From contig CAUYUJ010007224.1 in assembly GCA_963575745.1 (NCBI GenBank), forward strand, positions 926,501 to 990,500: a stretch of 64,000 nucleotides of DNA, written 5' to 3'. The notes beneath the pieces were generated by a model. That model saw only the letters and a program-made list of their open reading frames with translations. It was not told the origin of the DNA and did not search any database. Both the position numbers and the translations under genes were made by a program. This DNA is from Prorocentrum cordatum (taxonomy: Eukaryota; Sar; Dinophyceae; Prorocentrales; Prorocentraceae). Below, in pieces: positions 56,481-64,000 of the stretch (within the stretch, counting starts at the first letter, position 1; the number at the start of each line of letters is the position of its first letter).

Positions 56481-56684
56481 AGGGGGCGCCCTGCAATGCA
56501 GTGCCACGCAAGGGAACCTTGGCATCGCTCGGACGTGTGCATTCTTCCTTCGGCGAGGACCATCGAGGAGCATCCTTGATCATTTGGCGAAAAAGCCACG
56601 CACGAAACCGACAAAAAGCACAGGGAATGGACGTCCGAGCGATGGCTAGGGGGCGCCCTGCAATGCAGTGCCACGCAAGGGAAC
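56481..56684. mobile_element. 122-bp MITE with 14-bp TIRs between 37-bp direct repeats
   Basis: The TIRs CATCGCTCGGACGT (56523) and ACGTCCGAGCGATG (56644) are perfect inverted complements. A 37-bp direct repeat starting agggggcgccctgcaatgca and ending agggaac stands on both sides (56481-56517 and 56648-56684). The MITE interior matches the two ends of the long element at 825-2419 (gtgcatt..., cttcggcgaggaccatcgag, aaaaagccacgcacgaaacc, cagggaatgg). Confidence 0.75.
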
Positions 56685-56772
56685 GGACGGCGCAGCACCA
56701 TGCCATGGCAGGGCAGCGCTGCGCAGCGTTACTTCGCATACAGGGCGCAGCCGAGCGTGGCGCGTCAAGGCA

Positions 56773-56934
56773 AAGCTTAGCATTTTCGGGCATGTCCCTC
56801 TACAGGGGGAATAGTCAGAAAATCGTATGGGGACTATGTTTTGAGTATGTTTAGGCATAGTTTGAATATGGTTTGAGTATTTTTGATGTTTCGTCCAAAA
56901 TCCCCCTGTAGGGGGACAGGCCCGACCTAAGCTT
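56773..56934. mobile_element. foldback element with ~35-bp imperfect inverted ends
   Basis: The left end aagcttagcattttcgggca-tgtccctctacaggggg pairs with the right end ccccctgtagggggaca-ggcccgacctaagctt. The interior is AT-rich (tatgttttgagtatgtttagg). A relative of the right half (ccaaaatccgcctgtaggaggaca) occurs at 59906-59936. Confidence 0.7.
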
Positions 56935-56999
56935 AGCAGCGCACCGCATGACGTGCCACGGAGTAGCATGGCCTAGCAGAACGTGTAAGTACACGGCAA

Positions 57000-58010
57000 G
57001 GTTCGGCATTGAACTGCTCAACGTTGGACATCAGGCAAGGCATACAAGATGATCTCATACTTCTGCACGGCGTACGTCTGCATAACACCTTGTTCGCGCA
57101 AGGATCTGGCGCGCAAGGCAGGAGGAACCCGTCTGGCGATGCGTAAACGGCTATCGAGGCAGATCAGTTGTTGGAGGCCGCGTTTTACGCCCGGCGAAAA
57201 TCGTGTCGTGACGATGACATGTTCTCTGTTCCTATCACGGCTCCTTGCTTCCACCGCTGGTCGCAGCCATCGTTGCTGGTTTCGGTTTGCTGCCGTTGGC
57301 GTCCGTTGACATCCCCCCTCCGTATCCTCGTCGCCTTCCTCAACCCTCTTGCTTACCCGTAATGTTTGTTTCCACCTTGCCATTCGGAGCGACGCTGACC
57401 TTGACAACTGATTGCAGCGATGAGAATGACACGCCTCATCCTCCCCCTCCCTCCTCCCCTCCTCCCCGCCCGCGCGCGTGAAGGTAGGAGGAGCAGGAGG
57501 AGAAGAAGGAGGAGGAGGAGGAGAGGATGAGGGAGGAAGAGAAAGAGACCCGAGGGAAGAGGACAGGGAGGAAGGAGACGGAGGAGGGAGGAGGGGGGAT
57601 GAGGAGGAGGGAAGACAAGGATCCTCTTTATCCTCTCATCATCTCCCCGGCTCCTTCCCCTCTTCTCCTTCCTTCACTCCTCTTCTCATCCTTCCCCATT
57701 TCTCCTCATTCTCCCTTTCCTCGTTCTTGGCCTGTCAACTACCAGCCCCTTGCTTGGCGTATTCCCACTCTCACGTACTTTGTCCAAGCTCCCCTCGTTG
57801 CGTCCATCCGTTCTCGCATTCCTTCCTGGTACCTGGCTGCCCGCCCGGTCTGTCTTTCATTGCTCCAGCCTTTCATTCTCGGTTCAAACGTATTGGGCAA
57901 GTGGGCACCGCGTCAGGAGGGGCGATCATCGCGCCCATCCTGGTTTCAGGGACAAGCCACCCACAAGGCTGAGGAATCCGCCAATATCCTGATTATTGTG
58001 ATCCTCCTCC
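57000..58010. other. no convincing gene
   Basis: Unique sequence with a GA/GGA-rich patch at 57480-57625 and pyrimidine-rich sequence to 57720. Frames are open by chance only. Confidence 0.45.
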
Positions 58011-58096
58011 TCCTCCTCTTTCCTCCTCCTGCTCCTTCTCCTCCTCCTCCTCCTCCTCCTCCTCCTCCTCCTCCTCCTCCTCCTCCTCCTCCTCTG
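58005..58096. repeat. (TCC)n microsatellite
   Basis: About 25 cct triplets. Confidence 0.92.
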
Positions 58097-58099
58097 TCT

Positions 58100-59580
58100 C
58101 TTCGTCCTCGAAACTTGACATACTCACGCCCAGCCCCCCCCAGAGGGCCCCCGGGGGTCATCATGGATGCCCCCCGAAGCCCCAGAGAGAGAGAGAGATC
58201 CCACAACATATCCCCAAACCCTCCCGGGAACGCAACCGCCCCACGAGCAAAAATTTAGTTCGATCCTCGAGGGCCGAGGGCGCACGGAGAAGGCAGCAGC
58301 GCGCGCGGGCCTCGGGCGGCTGGCGCGCTCGGGAGGGGTCGGGAAGCTGCCTTCCCGCCTCCGGCGCGGACCAGCGACAGGCTCACAAGCTGGCAGGCAA
58401 CGGGTTCCGCGCAAGCGGGGCTCGGCCAGAGCGCCGGATCCTGAAGGAGTCTGCAAGGCCAGACTTGGGCTGAGCAGGGTCTGGCAGCCGCTCGCGGCCC
58501 TGGGAGGGGGCCCTCACACATCTTGGCTGAGCCGGTCCTGGGAAGTCCTCCAAAGCATTGCAGCGCAGTTTTTTCCCAGATTGGTTGAGACGGTTTGCGC
58601 ACGCCCGAATTTAAGCCCTTATGCTCCCACGCATCTTCCCATCGCCTGAGTTCAAGCCATCGTCATCGGGTAGGTGGGTGTGAGACGACGCGGGCAGTCA
58701 TTGCATCGTGCGCGCCCGCGACCTTTCTTGGGCGACAGCGGCGCGTCGCGTCGGCCCGCCCAGAAGATTGGTGGGGCGACCTGGGGACGATGCATGCAGC
58801 ACAGAGGCATTGCAGAAGTTGACTCCCCCTGGTGTTCGGACTCAGTGACTTCTCTGTCGCGCTGGAGCGCATGATTGTCGCGCTTCTCCCCTGGATGCAG
58901 TAGACACACACACGACAAGAAATCCTGCCATGAGAAATGCGGGTCCACGTTCCTCGGCGATCTTTGAGGGCCCTCCGGCGCCCCAGAGCTTGTGTGCGTC
59001 CCCGGGGGCCGTCGGGGGACCAGCAATTTCCGCGCGGGGCCTGCTGGCAGACCGATGTCTTATTGGACGTGGCCAACTTTGTACGCCGGTCGTTGAACGT
59101 AGGTTTTTATGGATTTCTGGACCCCGATCTATTTCAAGCGCCCTCCTACTTCAAGAACCCATCTGCGTTTGCTGTGTTTAGCTGTTCTCTGCGAGGGCCT
59201 GAGCCCAACAATCTACTTGATCCGCCTTCCTACTGCATATTTTTACATCGTTCTTCCGACCGACTTGAACCGAGCAGGGAAGCAACTGCACAATTGGTTT
59301 ACCCCGATATTGATTCTTCGCCGCATCTAGAAAGGAAAAAGTAAGACGCCGGTGGGCTGCTACGCACTCCTCCGGCGCTTCGACGAGCAAGAACAGTTCT
59401 GGGGTAAATCGATGCTGCATGTGATCTCCCACTCGAGTGCAGCCGGGGCCGAGGGCGGCGCGCAGCACGCCTCTCGGCCTCCGCTTCTCGCCCGCGCCGC
59501 GCCGGTGCCCGCGGGGCCCCGAGCGGGACGGCCCTGCCCCGCGCCAGGGCGACGACCTGGGCCAGCGCGGCGCGCACCTG
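58100..59580. other. no convincing gene
   Basis: GC-rich unique sequence. A phrase near 58425 (ggccagagcgccgga) recurs near 60090 (agccagagcgccgga), each followed by a tgcaggatct-like stretch, so a dispersed repeat is likely. Plus-strand frames near 58940-59340 look protein-like in part but lack borders. Confidence 0.4.
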
Positions 59581-59589
59581 CGGTCCGTG

Positions 59590-59780
59590 AGGCGCCGCGG
59601 GGGCGACGCCGACGACGACGGCGACGACGACCTCGGCGCCGATGCCGACGACGCCAGCGACGACGGCGGCGACGACGCCGACGGAGACGCCGACGACGGC
59701 GGCGACTGCGGCGGCGTCGGCGACGGCGGCGGCGACGGCGGCTGCATCGGCGGCGGCGGCTGCGGCGGCTGCGGCGGCGC
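59590..59780. repeat. GAC/GGC-rich triplet tract
   Basis: Gacgacggcggcgac triplets give Asp/Gly, Ala/Val or Arg frames, all open. Very high GC. Confidence 0.85.
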
Positions 59781-60089
59781 GTGCGCGCGAAGAGTGAAGC
59801 CGGACAGGATGAATATCCAAGAATGGTAAACAAATAGTCAGGTGACAAATTTACGTGTTCTCTCGATTATGTTTGATGATATCTTGACTATGTTTCATTT
59901 TCCTTCCAAAATCCGCCTGTAGGAGGACATAGGAGGACATGGCCGAGCTGAGCGAAGAGCAGGATCTTGGGGCAGACAAATGTAAGTTGTGCCGGATGTT
60001 TGTCGCCCTCGGCGGCCTCCTGCGGACCCGGTGCTCGAGATCCTGGGGGCTTTGATCGGGAGCCTTGAGACGGGGTTCAATGCAAACGG

Positions 60090-60215
60090 GAGTCAGCCAG
60101 AGCGCCGGAGATTGCAGGATCTTGCAGAGCCATGGTTGTATTGACCCGGTTTTGGGTGCAGGATCCTGCAGAATCCTGCGAGATCTTGCAGGATCTTGCA
60201 AGGCCTGACTTACCC
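60090..60215. repeat. short repeat of GCAGGATCTTGCA type
   Basis: The phrase gcaggatc(t/c)tgca(g/a) recurs four to five times in about 100 bases, partly self-complementary. Confidence 0.8.
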
Positions 60216-60424
60216 CGGTCTGGATTGACCTGGGTCAGATAATCTTTGATTTGAGAGACCGGTTTGATTTTGGGTGGGGCAAGTTGGCCTGGTGTGGAAT
60301 CCTAGGAGGGTTCAGGAGATTGACTATCGGCGGATTGTGAGGGGAGGATGTGCGGGGTATCGAGGTCCAGGAGAAGCGGGGCAGAGGCTGGGAGGGGCGA
60401 GGAGAGGGAGAAGGGGGTGTGTGG

Positions 60425-60499
60425 GAGGAGGAGGACGACGATGAGGAGGAGGACAAGGAGGAGGAGGAGGAGGACGAAGACGAGGAGAAGGAAGAGGAG

Positions 60500-60531
<32 letters not shown>

Positions 60532-60705
60532 GCAGGAGAAAGAGGGGATGAGGATGATGAGAAGGAGGAGGAGGAGGAGGAGGAGGATGAGGAGGAGGAG
60601 GAGGAGGAGGAGGAGGAGGAGGAGGACAAGGAGGAGGAGGAGGAGGTTTTGTGGCACGAGCGCAGCAGCAGGAGGAGGAGGAGGAAGAGGACGAGGAGAA
60701 GGGCT
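60425..60705. repeat. (GAG)n microsatellite
   Basis: Gga/gag triplets with gac and gaa changes. Confidence 0.92.
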
Positions 60706-61870
60706 CTCCGCTCCCTGCACAAGGACTCGGAGAGCACAGCCGTGGGGCTGAAACTCCGATCGTCGAAGGACTGTCGGAGCGTGGGCCCCTCCCCTCTTGC
60801 TTCGCGTCGTGTCGACCGGCGGCGACCCCGCCGCCAGCGCTCAAGGTTGAACGCCGGCGGCGGCTCAGAATCGGTCGATGTTGAACGATCGGACGTTTTG
60901 CGGTCGAACGGTCCCCGCGGTGTCAGGAACCAAGGCCAAAGTCGGGACGACGCGAACTTGCCGTAGCATGATCATGCTGTGTCTCAGGTGGCAAGGGTTG
61001 TTTGGGAAGGGGTGCCGTCTTTGACGATTCTCGGGCAGGAATGTTTCATGGCAGCCTCCGACCAGGTTTAGGGCATCCATGACGCCCTGGGCTCAAGCGA
61101 CACCTCCAGCGCATGTGTTTGCCCTCAGCTTCTAGTATATTGGATGGGCTCCCAGGTCATGCCGTTGAGTGCGTACGGCTACGGGGCTGGACTTCGACCT
61201 CCTGCAAATGTCGCCGATCCACGTGCGAGACCAATCGCGTCAAGCGGCTAATGACGCCTCGGATGTTCGACCTCTGTCGGCGCGTGGCACTTCTTTCCTT
61301 CGGTTGTGGCCAGGTTTTTTGGGGATCCGCTGTAGCAGCTATTGGATCGTAAGCCCACTGCTGTCTGGACGGCACGGCACTTCCACTATTTGTGGGGCCC
61401 CGTTTCGATGGAATTCTGGACCCAGGATCGCTTAAACAGGCACTAGCTGGTCGATTCGATCTTTTGCACGTTGTGCGTTAAGGAGGCGGGCACGTTGCTT
61501 CACCGTCGTTACTGTTGCGCGCCATGGGCGCCAGACCGCAGCAATCACTGTCCCAGCCTGCTACTGCATACGGCTCGCGTGGCGAACCAGTTAGGGCAGG
61601 ATTTGACCAGGATTGCACGTGGTGTTTCCCCAGCTTCACGAAGCCGCCGCTCTGGAGGAGTTGACCACGTCGGCCGCGCAGTGAGCGAAACCCTCCGAGC
61701 ATTTTTCCTGCACGCTCTGTCAGAATGGGATACATCAAGAGTCGCGTCGGTGCGTCTCGGCGCTGCCCTGGCGCATCTGGGAACATCATGGGGGCGGGCA
61801 GGAAACATCAGCGCGTATTGAGACGCTGGCGTTATCGAAGACGCCTACGGCGAATCACCGCCGCCCCCTG
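60706..61870. other. no convincing gene
   Basis: Moderate-GC unique sequence. No domain motif, repeat array or good exon seen on either strand. Confidence 0.45.
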
Positions 61871-61878
61871 CCCTTGTT

Positions 61879-62095
61879 AAAGCGCCTATGTGGCCGACAG
61901 CTGGGCTAGAGCTTGGCCAAGCTATCGGGCCAGTTGTTCCCCGAGTCGGTTTGGAGAGCCGTGGGGGAGCGCGTGGGGGAGCAAGAGATTTGAAAGCGCC
62001 CATGTGTCCGAGCGTTGTGGCAAGAGCTCTGCCAAGCTATCGGACCATGTGTTCCCCCAACCGTTGTGAAAACCATTCGGGGAACACCTGGGGGA
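61879..62095 (+). repeat. imperfect tandem duplication of ~114 bp
   Basis: aaagcgcctatgtggccga...gccaagctatcgggcca at 61879 and aaagcgcccatgtgtccga...gccaagctatcggacca at 61993 are clearly related. Confidence 0.8.
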
Positions 62096-62369
62096 GGATG
62101 GCGGGGAAGATCAGGAGAAAGAAGAGGAGGAGAAGGAGGAGGAGGAGGAGCAGAAGGAGGAGGAGAAGAGGAGGAGGAGGTGGGCTTTGATTTTTTACAC
62201 GTAGCAAATTCCTGATATTGTTATTCCGCCGTTCTGGATGGGGAGCCTCTTCCATTCGGATGACCCACCTAGTTTGCGGCGCGTGGCGGCCTCCAACTGT
62301 TGGGCGCCAGCTTTCGTAGCATGTTGGTCGTCCAACTTTTGCAGCGGCGAGCGGTGGGAGGAAGTGAGA

Positions 62370-62520
62370 AGGACATAGCTTTCTCAGAAAGCGGCGGGAA
62401 TTCTCAGAAGACCTCGCGCATTCTGAAAAGTGCTTGTGTCTTCGGAGAAGGCTCAGAAGACTTCGCAGAAGGCCGGGGGACTTCCTAGCCTTCTGAGAAG
62501 GCCCGCACCTTCTCACTTCC
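62370..62520. repeat. cluster of TTCTCAGAAGG-type motifs
   Basis: The phrases ctcagaaag, ctcagaagac, ggagaaggctcagaagac and cttctgagaaggc recur in both orientations. The last is a small palindrome. Confidence 0.7.
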
Positions 62521-62597
62521 CCCCCTCGCTCGCCGCCGAATCTCCTCCCTCAAAAAATTAACCTCCGGTCTGTTGCCCCCCCCCCCCCTCCCCCAGG

Positions 62598-62942
62598 CTG
62601 TACCAGATTTGGGCGAAGAGGGCCTCGCTGACAGAGGTGACCGAGGGCAAGCCCGTGAGCAAGGCCACTTCGTCTCCCCCGTCCTCGTCGGCGGCTGCGG
62701 CGACGGCATCCTCCTTCTCCTCCTCGGCCTCGACACCGACTCCCTCCCGTACTGGGAGGCCCAGGCACACGTCGACCGAGTCGACAGCGGGGGCTGGCGG
62801 GACGAGGAGGATGAGGATCCTCTCTCCTGATGTTTCGTTTCATTTATCGCCGCCTTTGACGGTTTGGACGTTTTTGGCATATTTTGTTTTATATCATCGA
62901 AGTTTAGCTTACAGTATCTTATATTACATTCTTATATATTAA
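62598..62942 (+). CDS. weak candidate 3' exon
   Basis: After a pyrimidine-rich acceptor (ccccccctcccccag) the plus frame reads LYQIWAKRASLTEVTEGKPV then a Ser/Ala/Thr-rich tail to a stop at 62942. A single exon without partners. Confidence 0.3.
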   Translation: MYQIWAKRASLTEVTEGKPVSKATSSPPSSSAAAATASSFSSSASTPTPSRTGRPRHTSTESTAGAGGTRRMRILSPDVSFHLSPPLTVWTFLAYFVLYHRSLAYSILYYILIY

Positions 62943-63050
62943 ATTGTATTGCAAGTATCTTAACGTATCTTATCCTATCGTAGATTACCTTATATTTTCT
63001 TATCTCCTCCTCCTCCTCCTTCCCCCTTGCTCCTTCTCATCCTCCTCCTC
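62880..63050. repeat. AT-rich GTATCTTA-type repeat followed by (TCC)n
   Basis: Tatcttat/gtatctta recurs several times, a low-GC island ending in a tcc tract at 63004. Confidence 0.7.
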
Positions 63051-63158
63051 ATCCTCCTCCTCCAGTATACACCACATATTTCCTCGCCTCTGAGTTGCAC
63101 GGGTGTCTTGGCGATCACCCCTCCTCCTCCTTCTCCTCCTCTTTCTCCTCCTCGAATG

Positions 63159-63180
63159 TCCGTAGCCATTTTGGCTCAAG
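63159..63180 (+). other. DinoSL: dinoflagellate spliced-leader (DinoSL) relic, exact 22 nt
   Basis: The sequence begins T then CCGTAGCCATTTTGGCTC and ends AAG: all 22 bases of the conserved DinoSL. In living cells this leader is added to mRNAs by trans-splicing. Finding it directly upstream of an open frame means that a spliced mRNA was copied back into the genome. No donor GT follows it, so it is a relic inside a retroposed copy and not an SL RNA gene. Confidence 0.95.
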
Positions 63181-63475
63181 ATGATATCGCCCATTGGCAG
63201 AGCACGGATACCCTTGGTCCAGGGACAGCTAAGGACCCATTTCCCACGCCACGCCTTCCAGCTGCCCTGCTGGTTGAGCTTCCTATTCGACTCTACACTC
63301 ACCTGCAGCAGCCTTCACGCACGCTCCTCCACCAGCAGCAGGACCAGTCGCTCTCCTTCCCAACGGACAGGATCACGACTGTGGCAAACGTCAACAAGAT
63401 CCATGGCATGATGGCGCAGCGAAGCTCCCAGTGCATGACTTATTCGCTCACGCCCGAGAGCAGCTGGAGGAGACC

Positions 63476-64000
63476 ATGGCCGCCCACATCGCCGACGCCA
63501 GCGCCAAGTTCGAAGCCACAGCACGTGCCGTCACAGCGCAAGCCAGCCAAGACTTCCTCGCCTCCACCACGAAGATCACGTCCGAGCTCAGCCAACGTCA
63601 CGAAGCCACCGGACGCAGCATTCACAGCGTCACGCAGCGCACCTACGATCTCGAGAAGCAGAATGTCGAACTCAAGACCGCCGTCGCCAAGCTTGAAGCC
63701 ATCGTCGCAGCCGCAGAAGCACGGGCACCCGCGCTCAACCTCGAAGGCTTCGGCACGTGGGACAGGGACCCCGGCCCCACAACGTTCTGGTGCAGCAGCC
63801 CACAGGAGTTCAACCAGCCCGAGCTCGAGCGCGCCCTCGCAGAGTGGTTCGCCAAAGCCGAAATCACCAAAGACATGCTCATCTTCAACACCGTCGGCCC
63901 CGCCAAGCGTCACTCGTTCCAGGTCAGCGGCGGCACCGTCGCGGCAGAACCGCGTGCCCAGCGTCTTCACAGTGCTCTCCGCAACGGAAAAGAATGGCGC
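63476..64000 (+). CDS. LINE ORF (gag/RRM-like N-terminal part), partial, runs off the window
   Basis: The frame from ATG 63476 to 64000 is open (175 codons, no stop), and the same frame is open upstream to about 63275. It reads MAAHIADASAKFEATARAVT with a coiled-coil-like helix, then DLEKQNVELKTAVAKLEAIV, LNLEGFGTWDRDPGP, and at the window edge AKRHSFQVSGGTVAAEPRAQ then RLHSALRNGKEWR. A coiled coil followed by a 'RF.(V/L)QF.G....A..RA...L..L....W(R)' fold is the usual region before the endonuclease in dinoflagellate LINEs. A second frame, open through the DinoSL (VAILAQDDIAHWQST to ~63420), probably belongs to the same protein, implying a one-base shift near 63412-63425. Family assignment is from memory. 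Confidence 0.5.
   Translation, partial: MAAHIADASAKFEATARAVTAQASQDFLASTTKITSELSQRHEATGRSIHSVTQRTYDLEKQNVELKTAVAKLEAIVAAAEARAPALNLEGFGTWDRDPGPTTFWCSSPQEFNQPELERALAEWFAKAEITKDMLIFNTVGPAKRHSFQVSGGTVAAEPRAQRLHSALRNGKEWR

Noticed and set aside
59437-59829. Asp/Gly-rich protein on the plus strand
   Set aside because: Produced by a gac/ggc triplet tract; all three frames are open and give equally simple peptides.

Overview
This is a window of nuclear DNA from a dinoflagellate. The decisive evidence is an exact 22-nt copy of the dinoflagellate spliced leader (DinoSL) at 63159-63180. Other features agree: GC-rich sequence, dense microsatellites, many short exons with GT or GC donors, one long block of genes all on the minus strand, protein families I know mainly from dinoflagellates, and LINE retrotransposon pieces. 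I cannot name the species. A free-living or symbiotic core dinoflagellate (Prorocentrum, Polarella or Symbiodiniaceae type) is a reasonable guess.

Large-scale layout. 1-4.8 kb: repeats, a 79/80-bp minisatellite inside a candidate terminal-inverted-repeat (TIR) element, and the 3' end of a LINE. 4,809-24,633 and 24,734-44,637 are two near-identical copies of one ~19.85-kb sequence, separated by exactly 100 N. The duplicated ends coincide with the gap edges, as if two overlapping contigs had been scaffolded without merging. Until that is excluded, the duplicate genes should not be counted twice.

Each copy holds two exon series on the minus strand. Series B (copy 1: about 6,985-15,761) begins with two large exons of a transposase-like protein with a DDE-type layout (aspartate in IYMDKTPYTK, aspartate in VDIKADWPE followed by CxFC, then DEMHCVHLG and DEGMN). 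Nine smaller exons of unknown function follow, and they may belong to a second gene. Series A (copy 2: about 48,536 down to 37,316; 5' part missing from copy 1) encodes a large lineage-specific protein: an acidic and KRPA-type basic region, a Gln/Pro-rich 15-residue repeat, a coiled coil, small helical exons and an Ala/Gly/Pro 8-residue repeat. Several introns are filled by short inverted-repeat (MITE-like) sequences. One intron coincides with such an element, as expected of an introner.

44.6-49.2 kb: the 5' exons of series A, a large hairpin and a near-perfect 85-bp palindrome. 49.2-63 kb is gene-poor: very long microsatellites (a ~1.1-kb TAG tract), degenerate and satellite repeats, MITE/foldback elements and a few weak candidate exons on the plus strand. 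63.1-64 kb: the DinoSL relic followed by the start of a LINE-type open reading frame that runs off the window.

Exon limits were set by eye from reading-frame continuity and splice-like GT/GC...AG borders and are approximate where marked '~'. I saw no rRNA, tRNA or CRISPR feature.
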